A stretch of 64,000 nucleotides of DNA, taken from contig DDVI01000124.1 in the NCBI GenBank assembly GCA_002345205.1, positions 1-64,000 of the forward strand, in the 5' to 3' direction. Position 1 is the stretch's first letter; the number at the start of each line of letters is the position of its first letter. The DNA is from Bdellovibrionaceae bacterium UBA2316 (GTDB taxonomy: Bacteria; Bdellovibrionota; Bdellovibrionia; Bdellovibrionales; Bdellovibrionaceae). Of this stretch, positions 26,623 through 35,328 are shown in pieces. Below the pieces are notes generated by a model that was given only the letters and a program-made list of their open reading frames with translations, made no database searches and was not told the DNA's origin. The position numbers and the translations under genes are program-made.

Positions 26623-28210
26623 GCACGGCTTTTACAAAGTTGCCGAGCAAATCAACCTGGGACAATACTTAATCGAACGTTTTATGTCGTCGAATTATGA
26701 AAATTTTTCGACGGCTGAACGTATACGCATGTCGTTTGAAGAGCTTGGGCCAACATTTGTTAAGCTCGGGCAATTACTAGCGACTCGTCCCGATTTAGTT
26801 CCTGAAGACTACGTTGTCGAATTTTCAAAACTACACGGAAATGTTCAACCCTTACCATTTGAAGTGATTCAAGGTGTTTTAAAACACGAATTAGGATCTC
26901 AACTAGATCTATTTGAAAGTATCGATCCGAATCCAATAGGCTCAGCCAGTATTGCTCAAGTTCATCAAGCTATGATGAAAACGGGTGAAGAGGTTGTATT
27001 AAAAATACAAAGACCTGGAATTATTGATGTCATTAATGACGATCTTGGGGTTCTGTATTTTATCGCTGATTTATTAACTAAATACGTACCAGAATCGCGT
27101 GCATTTAATCCCAAAGCTATCGTAGATGAATACTTTAAAACTCTAGAACTAGAAACTAATTTCATCGTTGAAACAAACAATATCCGCCGTTTTGCAGTTA
27201 ATTTTCAAGCACAACCCGACATTATCATTCCGAAAGTTTACCAGGATCTGACTACTGAGCGCGTCCTTGTGATGGAAAAACTGAAAGGTATTCCACTTTC
27301 TGATGATACCGCTTTACTTCAGCCTAATGTCGATGCCCATGAGATCATTAAAAAAGGTTTACGTGCTTACTTGAAAATGGTTTTCTATGATGGATTATTC
27401 CATGGCGATCTACACGCTGGAAATTTCTTCGTATTTTCTGGAAATTCGATCGGCTTAATTGATTTCGGTGTTGTTGGCCGTCTTAACTCTAAAACTCAAA
27501 GTTCTATTGCCAATATGCTATATGCGCTTTCGAAAGAAGACTATGATCGGTTAGCCTATGAGTATGTAGATTTGGCGCCGTTTACTGATCAGGTGAATAT
27601 TGATGTTTTCGCTAAAGAACTGCGCGAATTAATCGCTCCGTACTATGGTTTGACTTTAAAGAACGTAAATTTAGGCAAGCTACTTATGAGCTCCGCAGGA
27701 ATCGCCTCTAAAAACAAGCTCGTCGTACCATCTGAACTTATGATGTTTTTCAAATCGATAGTATCGATCGAAGGCATGGGTCGAAAAATTTTGAAAGAAT
27801 TCGACTTCCTACAATATTCCATAGAATTTGCTGGTGAGCTTATTCAGCATCAGATGAGCCCTGATAAGATCGCTCACGATTTGGGTCAAATGGCTCGGGA
27901 ATCGAAAAATTTTATAAATAATTTGCCCCGGCAATTACACTTTTTAATTAAAAAACTTAACAGTCCGGAGCATCATTTTAAGTTCCAATTGAGTGAACTT
28001 CATGACCTTAAAAAATCGTTTGAATCGTCGTTTAATTTGCTCTTTCTAGGTATTATCACGGCGTCGCTGATCTTCAGTGCATCCCATATTTATGCGGCTA
28101 AGCACGATGGTGACTTTGTATTAGGGATACCTACGATGAGTTTTGTAATGTTTGTTTTAGCTACTCTTTTAGGACTAATCGGTTTTTATAACTATATTAA
28201 AAAGCCTTAA
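26534..28210 (+). CDS. ubiB: AarF/ABC1/UbiB-family atypical kinase
   Basis: A 558-residue member of the UbiB/ADCK family, linked to ubiquinone or other isoprenoid lipid metabolism. Motifs are the KxGQ region (TFVKLGQLLATRPDLVP), the Ala-loop (PIGSASIAQVHQA), HGDLHAGNFFV and LIDFGVVGRL. Two C-terminal membrane helices follow (LLFLGIITASLIFSASHI and FVMFVLATLLGLIGFY). The proposed GTG start at 26534 has AAGGAG at 26521-26526 and lies inside rnr, an 89-base overlap that implies coupled expression. Frames extending further upstream run antiparallel to no motif and are not needed. The symbol is used at family level. Confidence 0.88.
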   Translation: MAGLGQRLNPLGKTLKNAARLRTIVGVFAKHGFYKVAEQINLGQYLIERFMSSNYENFSTAERIRMSFEELGPTFVKLGQLLATRPDLVPEDYVVEFSKLHGNVQPLPFEVIQGVLKHELGSQLDLFESIDPNPIGSASIAQVHQAMMKTGEEVVLKIQRPGIIDVINDDLGVLYFIADLLTKYVPESRAFNPKAIVDEYFKTLELETNFIVETNNIRRFAVNFQAQPDIIIPKVYQDLTTERVLVMEKLKGIPLSDDTALLQPNVDAHEIIKKGLRAYLKMVFYDGLFHGDLHAGNFFVFSGNSIGLIDFGVVGRLNSKTQSSIANMLYALSKEDYDRLAYEYVDLAPFTDQVNIDVFAKELRELIAPYYGLTLKNVNLGKLLMSSAGIASKNKLVVPSELMMFFKSIVSIEGMGRKILKEFDFLQYSIEFAGELIQHQMSPDKIAHDLGQMARESKNFINNLPRQLHFLIKKLNSPEHHFKFQLSELHDLKKSFESSFNLLFLGIITASLIFSASHIYAAKHDGDFVLGIPTMSFVMFVLATLLGLIGFYNYIKKP

Positions 28211-28318
28211 TCCTTGTAGTTGGACATTTACTTAGTTTTTTCCTGTGCTTTTGCAGAAAAAATTACTTATTTTGTGCGAAGAGTTTGAGTTTATTTAACG
28301 AATCGCTATAGTAGAAAT

Positions 28319-28843
28319 ATGCCCCATAGATATCACAATGGAGTTTTAGTCCACGAAAACCACCGCGTACCCAAACCGATGGCTGACCTGTGCGCCTTGA
28401 TTGGCGATTTTATCCAGTATTGGGGCTTTAAAAAGGTACATGGGCAGATTTGGACAACTATTTTTTTATCCCGAGAACCTATTGATGCGACAACATTGGT
28501 AAAACGCCTACGGGTTTCTAAGGCACTTGTTAGTTTGGCGATTAAAGATTTACTCGATTTTGAAGTGATTCAGGTTGCGGGCCAAGGTTCTCGTCGAAAG
28601 ACTTTATATCAATCTCATCCAGATCTGATTTACGTCATTTCACAAGTGCTAATCGCCCGCGAGAAAAAACTTTTAGAAGAAATCAGAAGCAAACAAAACG
28701 AACTCAATGCTCTTCTGAAAACATCGAAAGAAAATTTGGATATCTGCCCAGAAAAAATGGATGAACTTGAAGATATGGTTTCATCTGCCCATGAAATGCT
28801 TGAGTGTTTAGTTTCCTCTGGATTTATAGGTAATTCTAAATAG
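28319..28843 (+). CDS. GbsR/MarR-family transcriptional regulator
   Basis: A 174-residue regulator. The GbsR-type winged helix occupies about 20-95: IGDFIQYWGFKKVHGQIWTTIFLS, then the helix-turn-helix (LVKRLRVSKALVSLAIKDLLDF) and the wing (VAGQGSRRKTLYQS). A C-terminal helical part (LIAREKKLLEEIRSKQNEL) probably dimerises. Relatives repress osmoprotectant or transport genes. No divergent target is present; its targets are not evident from context. No strong ribosome binding site precedes the ATG. Confidence 0.88.
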   Translation: MPHRYHNGVLVHENHRVPKPMADLCALIGDFIQYWGFKKVHGQIWTTIFLSREPIDATTLVKRLRVSKALVSLAIKDLLDFEVIQVAGQGSRRKTLYQSHPDLIYVISQVLIAREKKLLEEIRSKQNELNALLKTSKENLDICPEKMDELEDMVSSAHEMLECLVSSGFIGNSK

Positions 28844-28908
28844 ATTCTTATTTTAAAACGTTGGTGCTTTTAGGCTACTGGACCCTAATTATTTTAGAGT
28901 CTAATTGT

Positions 28909-28930
28909 CCACAGGACTTAAGACCTGTGG
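28909..28930. repeat. Perfect inverted repeat upstream of a beta-barrel gene
   Basis: CCACAGG at 28909-28915 and CCTGTGG at 28924-28930 are separated by 8 bases centred on TTAA. No T-run follows, so an operator or leader hairpin is more likely than a terminator. A second set of complementary pieces (ATCTCA 28951, TGAGATT 28962, AATCTCA 29010) could form alternative hairpins before the next gene. Confidence 0.35.
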
Positions 28931-29051
28931 GAAATATCACCCAGCCCATCATCTCATTTCTTGAGATTAAACAAATTTACTTCAATTCAAACATAACTGG
29001 GTTTAAAATAATCTCAGGTTTGGTTTGAATAGGCTTTTTAAGGAGGATCTT

Positions 29052-29600
29052 ATGAAAAAATTTTTTGCAGTTTTAGTTGTGGCTCTTGCTTTAGTTCCAG
29101 TAAATAGTGCGCACGCAAAAGGCGGCGGGGGCGGTTGGCTTTTAGGAATCGACTTTTCTCATATTAGCTCAAAAGCAGAAACAGTGACTAGCGGAGTGAC
29201 TGCGAGTGGCGAATCATCAACCAGCATTTATGATGTATCTATTGGAAGTTTAATGAGTTCGGGTCTTTACTTAGGTGTTCTGTATTCTACGCAAAGTGCG
29301 AAATCTACGGACACTACTACTGGAAGCGCAATGGGCGTAAGCGTTGGTGCCATCGCGGATAACGGTTTTAACATCATCGCAAGCTATATTCTGAGCGCAA
29401 CTGATGGGGAATATAAAAAAGGTTCTGGATATCAAATTGACCTAGGCTGGAGACATTTTCTATCAAGCAGCTTCTATTTAGGAACAAAAGTAGCAGTTAG
29501 AAGCGTAAAATACACAGAAAATGAAACCCTTTCTAGTAGTTTCGAATCTATTACCTACACAACAACTATTCCATACGTAGTTTTAGGTTTTGGTTTCTAA
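29052..29600 (+). CDS. Small outer-membrane beta-barrel protein
   Basis: A 182-residue protein with a signal peptide (FFAVLVVALALVPVNSAHA). The mature part starts with a Gly run (KGGGGGW). About eight alternating strands follow (LLGIDFSHISS, GLYLGVLYST, FNIIASYILSA, YQIDLGWRHFL), ending in VVLGFGF with a terminal Phe. This fits an OmpA/OmpX-like eight-stranded barrel. AGGAGG at 29041-29046 fixes the ATG at 29052. No specific family is recognised. Confidence 0.78.
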   Translation: MKKFFAVLVVALALVPVNSAHAKGGGGGWLLGIDFSHISSKAETVTSGVTASGESSTSIYDVSIGSLMSSGLYLGVLYSTQSAKSTDTTTGSAMGVSVGAIADNGFNIIASYILSATDGEYKKGSGYQIDLGWRHFLSSSFYLGTKVAVRSVKYTENETLSSSFESITYTTTIPYVVLGFGF

Positions 29601-29612
29601 TTAGATTCCGAC

Positions 29613-29649
29613 CAAAAAAAATGGATCGAGGCTATCTGTGCCTCGATCC
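29613..29649 (-). terminator. Intrinsic terminator of the first flagellin gene
   Basis: On the minus strand a perfect 9-bp stem (GGATCGAGG and CCTCGATCC, 9-base loop) is followed by about eight T residues, 29 bases after the flagellin stop codon. Confidence 0.85.
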
Positions 29650-29677
29650 CTATTCGAAGTATTTTTCGAAATTCTAA

Positions 29678-30511
29678 CTAGCCCAATAATTTAAGCGCTA
29701 ATTGATTCATCTGATTCGCTTGTCCTAGCACTGAAGTTCCAGCTTGCATCAAAATATTATTTCTAACCATCTCTGCACTTTCAGCTGCCACATCCGCATC
29801 TCTGATTCGAGAATTAGCTGCCGACATGTTCTCATCGTACACTAACAAGTTATTAGACGTAGATTGTAATCGGTTCTGCATGGCGCCGAAGTTAGCTCTG
29901 ATCGCATTCACAGATATCAAGGCATTATCTAGACTTGATAAACTGACTTGCGCGCTTTCTTTCGTTTCCAAAGATTCGCTTACAATACCTAGCGCTTCTA
30001 ACGTTGAATTTGCAGCACCCGCATTAAATGAAATTCTATCTTTAAAAGGATCATTATTCACACCGACTTGGATATCAATAACACCACCAGTACCATTCAA
30101 CAGATCATATCCATTGTACTGTGTAGATTCTGTTACCCTCTGAATCTCGGATTTTAGCTGTTGATATTCAACATCTAAAAACTTTCTTTCAGTGTCGCCA
30201 ATAGTGTCAGATGCAGCTTGCACACCTAATTCGCGAAGACGAATAATCATGTTTGAAACTTCGTTCAAACTGCCTTCAGCGATTTGCACTAGTGAAATAC
30301 CGTCGTTCGCATTTCTGTTGGCTTGGCGTAATCCGCGAATTTGAGCTTTCAAATTCTCAGAGATTGCTAAACCGGCAGCGTCGTCCGCGGCTTGATTGAT
30401 TCTTTGACCCGAAGCGAGTCTTGCCATAGACCGGTTTTGATTAATTCCAGTCATATACAAATTTTTCTGTGCATTTAATGCAGCCACATTTGTATTAATT
30501 CGTAAACCCAT
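29678..30511 (-). CDS. fliC: Flagellin
   Basis: A 277-residue flagellin, the filament subunit. The conserved N-terminal D0/D1 domain reads MGLRINTNVAALNAQ, with LASGQRINQAADDAAGLAISE near 45. The C-terminal D1/D0 domain (ENMSAANSRIRDADVAAESAEMVRNNIL, LGQANQMNQLALKLLG) is also conserved. The central variable region is very short, as in Bdellovibrio flagellins. AGGAGG precedes the ATG at 30511. A second flagellin lies at 34219-35067. A tiny frame with its own ribosome binding site directly precedes this gene. Confidence 0.96.
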   Translation of the reverse strand: MGLRINTNVAALNAQKNLYMTGINQNRSMARLASGQRINQAADDAAGLAISENLKAQIRGLRQANRNANDGISLVQIAEGSLNEVSNMIIRLRELGVQAASDTIGDTERKFLDVEYQQLKSEIQRVTESTQYNGYDLLNGTGGVIDIQVGVNNDPFKDRISFNAGAANSTLEALGIVSESLETKESAQVSLSSLDNALISVNAIRANFGAMQNRLQSTSNNLLVYDENMSAANSRIRDADVAAESAEMVRNNILMQAGTSVLGQANQMNQLALKLLG

Positions 30512-30512
30512 A

Positions 30513-30527
30513 TCATCCTCCTTGCAT
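30513..30527 (-). CDS. Four-codon mini-ORF in the flagellin leader
   Basis: On the minus strand AAGGAGG, a 9-base spacer, then ATG CAA GGA GGA TGA encode MQGG. The stop is 1 base before the flagellin ATG, and the mini-ORF body contains the flagellin ribosome binding site. Ribosomes translating it would cover and then free that site. It could be a coupling or attenuation device, or a chance duplication of the ATCCTCCTTG sequence. Confidence 0.3.
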   Translation of the reverse strand: MQGG

Positions 30528-30735
30528 ACCGATAATCCTCCTTGATATTTGCCATCCATTGGCTAAAAGAACTTTCTGTTCTTATTTTGATACGTATTAG
30601 TTCGGAACACTTTTGATGTTCTTAAGTCTAGTTTTCGACTATTTTGACAATATTGGGGTGAGGTCACTCAGATCAAAGTTAGTGTTATGGCGGACTTTTG
30701 ATATTTGTGGAACCATCGAGATTTTTTGAAATAGC

Positions 30736-30762
30736 TAATAGCTTTACTGATAAAGCCGATAA
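30736..30762 (+). promoter_or_regulatory. Sigma-28-like flagellar promoter before the PAS receptor
   Basis: TAAT at 30736-30739 and a perfect GCCGATAA at 30755-30762 are separated by 15 bases, matching the FliA consensus TAAA-N15-GCCGATAA except for one base. The receptor ATG lies only 7 bases after the -10, so the transcript would be essentially leaderless. Confidence 0.4.
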
Positions 30763-30769
30763 AACAATC

Positions 30770-32140
30770 ATGAAAAATACTGCGCCCATCCAGCAAGAAC
30801 GTAAATTCGACATACAAGAGCTATTTTTCTCGACCACTAATGAAAAAGGACGCATCGAATTCGGTAACGATGTGTTTATTAAAATCAGTGGTTATACAAA
30901 AGAAGAGCTTGTGGGAGCACCACACAATATCATTCGTCATCCTGACATGCCAAAATTAGTTTTCAAAATTTTATGGGAAACTATCCAAAGTGGAAAAATC
31001 ATTGCGGCGTATGTAAAAAATATGGCCAAAGATGGGTCTTTTTACTGGGTTATGGCCGTCGTTTTCCCTGTTGGCGACCGGTATCTATCCGTCCGGCTCA
31101 AACCTACTTCTAAATATAGAAGTATTATTGAAGACGCGTACAAACAAATTTTAGATGTTGAAAAAAAAGACGGTGTCGAAACCGCCCAAAGTTTTTTGAA
31201 CACACTTCTAGATTCTCTTAGTTTTAAAAACTATGAAGAATTTTCTGTGAAAGCTTTGCTAGCCGAAATAGTTGCTCGCGACAACGAGCTTAAAAAATTA
31301 CATGCTTCGGAATCAGATCAAGCGCTCACGAGCGAGCTTCTGAGAATGACCTCTGCTGAATCAAAAGCCGCATCGAAATACACCGAAGAAATTTTCGTAA
31401 GAATTTCTGAACTCGAGAAAAGCAATTCAATTTTTTCTGGACAGACCAAATCGCTAAATGAAAAATTTTATGACTTTCAACTTTTATCGTTAAATATTCA
31501 AGTTTTTTCATCAAAAATTGGGGAACAAGGTCGTTCTCTGTCGGTAATCGCGCAAAACTTCAATGCGCTAGTCTCCAATGTAAGCGAACATTTAGAACAG
31601 TTTGCCGTTGACGCAAAAAAAATTGATGAAGCTAATTTGATATTTACCAAGCAGATCTGCGCATTAAAACTTTTAACTGACATGGTTGACTTTTTCGTAC
31701 AAGAAACCCTACACGCAACAAACCCCGAGGAAAGTCAAAAAAGAATTAATGATCTTTCTGAAATTTCTACTACATTCACAAGTTTAGCCAGGGCATTGAC
31801 AAATACCTTCTCTGCAACACGATTAGAGACATTCAAATTAATTGAAAAGTTTGGAGAGTTGAACAAAGACACGCGTAAGTTAGTAAACGGAATCGAACTC
31901 GTTAGCCAGATAGGCTACATCGAATCGGCTCGCATTACTTCTCAAGAAGTAGACTTCAAACATTCGATCGATACGATGAAAAAATTTTCAGAAATTCTCA
32001 GAGACAGCTTGCATGTTATCAACCAAAACACGGGTAGTATCTTGGAAAACTTATCTACATTTGACGCCCATATAGAAGAATGCTTTCAAAGTGTTAACAA
32101 AATTTTTTCTTATTCTTTAGAACAAAGAAAAGATATGTAA
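30770..32140 (+). CDS. PAS-domain receptor with degenerate chemoreceptor signalling domain
   Basis: A 456-residue cytoplasmic protein. The N-terminal PAS domain is Aer-like (GRIEFGNDVFIKISGYTKEEL, HNIIRHPDMPK, KDGSFYWVMAVVFPV). Long helices follow. Around 238-265 a segment LSLNIQVFSSKIGEQGRSLS lines up with the MCP hairpin tip, but the conserved IEAAR is replaced. No membrane segment is seen. Aer proteins sense redox or energy state and steer motility; loss of the tip consensus suggests it does not bind CheA/CheW normally. A TTG at 30698 could extend the frame by 24 codons, but the ATG at 30770 is favoured. Confidence 0.7.
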   Translation: MKNTAPIQQERKFDIQELFFSTTNEKGRIEFGNDVFIKISGYTKEELVGAPHNIIRHPDMPKLVFKILWETIQSGKIIAAYVKNMAKDGSFYWVMAVVFPVGDRYLSVRLKPTSKYRSIIEDAYKQILDVEKKDGVETAQSFLNTLLDSLSFKNYEEFSVKALLAEIVARDNELKKLHASESDQALTSELLRMTSAESKAASKYTEEIFVRISELEKSNSIFSGQTKSLNEKFYDFQLLSLNIQVFSSKIGEQGRSLSVIAQNFNALVSNVSEHLEQFAVDAKKIDEANLIFTKQICALKLLTDMVDFFVQETLHATNPEESQKRINDLSEISTTFTSLARALTNTFSATRLETFKLIEKFGELNKDTRKLVNGIELVSQIGYIESARITSQEVDFKHSIDTMKKFSEILRDSLHVINQNTGSILENLSTFDAHIEECFQSVNKIFSYSLEQRKDM

Positions 32141-32166
32141 ACGTCGCTTCATTTAAACTCGATCGG

Positions 32167-33873
32167 TTAGATAGCTCCCCAACAGTTTACCGCTGCAAGT
32201 CCGTTTAGCAATTGATAATCCTTATAAAACAGAGACGTCGATGTCGCTTGGTCATAAACGGCGTCTAGTTTTAAATTTTGTAGACACTGTTTAGGTGCTT
32301 TCAATTGGTTCCAATTTCCAGCCGGAGCATTTGGCATCTTCTTTGGATCTAAAGGAAACAAATACATTTGTGCTTCTCTCATTGCATATGTCTCCCCGTC
32401 CTGAGCGTCTTTGTTCACGTACACAGAAATATGCGGCTCTACACCTACGGTTTGGTTAGAGCTTCCAGAGGGAGCAAAAAATAACCCTTGAGTTGAACAC
32501 ACTGTCAGTTCTTTTTGATTTTGTAAAGGCTGACAACCTTGATACGAACCCTTTCCGAAGCTAGTTTGGCCAACCACGTACCCACGGCTATAATCACGAA
32601 TGGCACCGGCCACAAGTTCAGAGGCACTTGCAGAAAATGCGTTAATAAGAACGCTGAGTGGCTTATTCGTTGTGGCTTTGGCTTGTGTTGGTAAAGCATC
32701 ATACTGCGAACCAAACATTGAACGATTTTCAAAATACGAAATCACTTTGTTGTTTCCTAAGAACATGCCACCTACGCACGAAGCGATCATTACATTTCCA
32801 CCTGGGTTACTCCTAAGGTCTAAAATAAATCCCGAAATATTTTGCTTATCCCAAGCGGAAACGATATCAGCCATTTCATCGCAGATATTTGAGTACATGA
32901 AATTTGTCAGGCGAATGTACACCATTGTCTGACCGTTAAAGTTAACACTTTCAGAACTTACGACAGGATTAACGACTTTCTTACGTATAACTGTTAAATC
33001 TCGAGACACCGAACCTCGCTGAACAGTTAATTTGACTGACGTGTTTTCTACTCCACGCATAAGCGCTACCATTTCTTCGTCTGATAAGCCCTTCAATACC
33101 TTGCTATCCACCGCCGTGACGACGTCTCCCACCAAGACTCCCGCGGCTGCTGAACCCGATCCTTTAAGAACTCGTTTTACAATTAAGCCTTGTTCTAACT
33201 TTACAAATTCGATTCCAATACCGACAAAGGACGCACCGTTTTCATTGCTGGCCATTTGAAGTTCTTTAGTAGGTCTCATTGATGTATGAGGATCACGAGC
33301 CATTTCGAAAAATTTAGTTGCGGCCGCCACGTAAAATGACGGCTTAATATTTGGTCCAGCACGTTTATAAATTTCAGTCACAATCAATTCAAAATCAGTA
33401 TTTGGACTTTTAATGAACTCTGAAGACGCTGAAGAAAAACGACTGTTCAATTGCTTACGCATTTGTTCGAAATAGCTATACGCTTCCTTTGCAGAAGCTA
33501 TGGCTGGCACTGGCATTTCGACAAGCGCTAAACGATCTGTTTTGTAAAAAGGAACTTGGTTGTTTAAAACGCTGACCGGAATCACTTCATAATTTTTATT
33601 TAGCGCACCGGCAAAGGCTTGAACCGCCATTACACAACCTAAATAAGCTTTCTTAGAACTTGCGCACGATTTTGAATTAATTCCACCCAACAACCAGTTT
33701 AAATCAACAGATACATCACTCCACACATCGTCTGGTTTGGCTTGTTGGATTTTAACTTTAGGTAAAATGTCATTTGCTAAATTAAATTGCGTTACAGTTC
33801 CCAAAGCGGCTTGCTGCGAGAATGCAATTTCAACAAGTAGAGTTAGAAATAAGAAAAGTGATGTTCGTTTCAT
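32167..33873 (-). CDS. S41-family C-terminal processing protease with PDZ domain
   Basis: A 568-residue periplasmic serine protease of the CtpA/Prc type. It has a signal peptide (LFLFLTLLVEIAFS) and an N-terminal region with TSMRPTKEL. A PDZ domain spans about 215-290 (VGIGIEFVKLEQGLIVKRVL, GVLVGDVVTAVDS). The S41 core follows: LDLRSNPGGNV, the catalytic Ser in NAFSASASELVAGAI near 417, and the Lys in QTSFGKGSYQ near 442. These enzymes cleave substrates from their C-termini and process envelope proteins. It lies between two flagellin genes but is oriented as its own unit. Confidence 0.95.
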   Translation of the reverse strand: MKRTSLFLFLTLLVEIAFSQQAALGTVTQFNLANDILPKVKIQQAKPDDVWSDVSVDLNWLLGGINSKSCASSKKAYLGCVMAVQAFAGALNKNYEVIPVSVLNNQVPFYKTDRLALVEMPVPAIASAKEAYSYFEQMRKQLNSRFSSASSEFIKSPNTDFELIVTEIYKRAGPNIKPSFYVAAATKFFEMARDPHTSMRPTKELQMASNENGASFVGIGIEFVKLEQGLIVKRVLKGSGSAAAGVLVGDVVTAVDSKVLKGLSDEEMVALMRGVENTSVKLTVQRGSVSRDLTVIRKKVVNPVVSSESVNFNGQTMVYIRLTNFMYSNICDEMADIVSAWDKQNISGFILDLRSNPGGNVMIASCVGGMFLGNNKVISYFENRSMFGSQYDALPTQAKATTNKPLSVLINAFSASASELVAGAIRDYSRGYVVGQTSFGKGSYQGCQPLQNQKELTVCSTQGLFFAPSGSSNQTVGVEPHISVYVNKDAQDGETYAMREAQMYLFPLDPKKMPNAPAGNWNQLKAPKQCLQNLKLDAVYDQATSTSLFYKDYQLLNGLAAVNCWGAI

Positions 33874-34218
33874 GGTACCCCCGGCTCAATACCCACGAAA
33901 TATAGTCATCTCTTAAGCGATAGCAAGAAATAGTGTAGTTTAATGAAAAAAAATAGAAAAAACAAAGTAAACGCATTACTTCATTAGAAATAGCAATAGA
34001 TGCTATTATATATAGTTTTAAAAGTCCCTGAAATGGACTTAAACGTTCGGTTTTTAACAACAAACGCATTAGAAAATGTGGAGCGCAAATGCGCTCCACG
34101 CGCAGGAAACAGATCAATAAAGCAAGTATCAATTACATGTGCTTTTGAATTCTTGAAGGGTGATCTTGAAAGAATCAAGATCGAACAACCTGGATCATAA
34201 CAGAGCTAAGAATTACTC
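33874..34218. other. Intergenic region between the second flagellin and the S41 protease
   Basis: This 345-base region is AT-rich near the protease start and holds two hairpins: 34079-34100 (listed separately) and GATCTTGA/TCAAGATC at 34162-34182 with a 5-base loop. A forward 66-codon frame (34000-34200) and shorter minus frames exist, but none has a ribosome binding site or recognisable product. The region is best read as flagellin 3' sequence plus the protease promoter. Confidence 0.45.
34079..34100 (-). terminator. Probable terminator downstream of the second flagellin
   Basis: GTGGAGCGCA (34079-34088) and TGCGCTCCAC (34091-34100) form a nearly loopless perfect palindrome; on the minus strand it is followed by ATTTTCT. 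It lies about 119 bases after the flagellin stop. The GC-rich stem and trailing T-rich stretch favour a terminator, although the T-run is imperfect. Confidence 0.55.
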
Positions 34219-35067
34219 TTAGCCACCGAATGATTTGTTCAAGAGTCCTAGTGCTACATTGGACTGTGAGTTAGCTTGCGCTAAAACAGAAGTACCCGCT
34301 TGTAATAAAATATTATTTCTAGTCATTTCAGATGTCTCTTCAGCTACGTCCACATCTCTGATACGAGAATTCGCAGCAGACATATTTTCTACGTTAACCT
34401 GAAGATTGCTGATCGTTGACTGCAAACGATTCTGAATCGCACCGAAGTCCGCTCTCATCGCTGATACTGACACAATGGCTGTATCGATTGATGATAAGGC
34501 GTTCTGTGCTGATGCTTTATCGGCAACGCTTGTTAAGTTAATACCTAACGCTGCTGAGTTTGCATCCGCTTTCGAAGCGTCGAATGAAATACGGTCAATT
34601 TCTGGATTATTTCGAGTTCCAACTTGGAAATCTAAGATAGATCCCACGCCGGCTAAAAGCTGTGTACCATTGAATTCAGTACCTTCCGCAACCCTGTCGA
34701 CCTCGGATACTAGCTGATCATATTCCACATTTAGAAACTGACGCTCGACCGGACCGATCGTGTCTGAAGCGGCTTGTACCGCTAGTTCTCTTAAGCGAAT
34801 TAGTATCGAAGATACTTCATTCATCGCGCCCTCCGCGACTTGCACTAACGAGATACCGTCTTGGGCATTTCGGGTAGCTTGCTTAAGACCTCTAACTTGT
34901 GCTCTTAAGTTTTCAGAGATCGCCAAACCTGCGGCGTCATCCCCTGCTCTGTTGATACGGTAACCAGAAGCGAGCTTTTCCATACTCTTATCTAGTCCTA
35001 ACTTCGTACCCCAAAGCACCCTTTGAGCGTTTAACGATGACGTATTTGTATTAATACGTAATCCCAT
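34219..35067 (-). CDS. fliC: Flagellin (second copy)
   Basis: A 282-residue flagellin close in sequence to the one at 29678-30511. Both have MGLRINTN at the start, LASGxRIN and DDAAGLAISEN near 45-60, and a matching C-terminal domain (ENMSAANSRIRDVDVAEETSEMTRNNIL). The variable middle is short. The end (LGLLNKSFGG) is five residues longer than in its paralogue. GGAGGAGGA precedes the ATG at 35067. Several flagellins per genome are typical of Bdellovibrio-type sheathed filaments. Confidence 0.96.
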   Translation of the reverse strand: MGLRINTNTSSLNAQRVLWGTKLGLDKSMEKLASGYRINRAGDDAAGLAISENLRAQVRGLKQATRNAQDGISLVQVAEGAMNEVSSILIRLRELAVQAASDTIGPVERQFLNVEYDQLVSEVDRVAEGTEFNGTQLLAGVGSILDFQVGTRNNPEIDRISFDASKADANSAALGINLTSVADKASAQNALSSIDTAIVSVSAMRADFGAIQNRLQSTISNLQVNVENMSAANSRIRDVDVAEETSEMTRNNILLQAGTSVLAQANSQSNVALGLLNKSFGG

Positions 35068-35155
35068 AATTCCTCCTCCATGAGTTATACATCTCTCAAT
35101 CCTTGAGTGATGTGGAATCTTTATGATTCCTGTGGGTGTTTTATTGCTTAATCTC

Positions 35156-35182
35156 ATATCGGGACACTCTTAAATAACTTGA
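35156..35182 (-). promoter_or_regulatory. Candidate sigma-28 promoter of the second flagellin
   Basis: On the minus strand TCAAGTTA, 11 bases, then CCCGATAT match the FliA consensus TAAAGTTT-N11-GCCGATAA at 6 of 8 positions in each half. It lies about 90 bases before the flagellin start codon. Confidence 0.45.
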
Positions 35183-35328
35183 GTCATAATGAGAAAAACT
35201 AGACCAGAGTCCTGTGTTTTTCTTCTACAAGCCCATTTAATTCGATTTGGCATTCTTTTTCACTGAAAAGATTTCGTCCTGCTTGAACACCGATTGAAAA
35301 TCAAAAGCCTTCGAAGTATCTATTTCGC

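Noticed and set aside
34000..34200. Forward 66-codon frame between flagellin and S41 protease
   Set aside because: It spans two strong hairpins, has no ribosome binding site and no family resemblance; the region is better read as flagellin 3' sequence.
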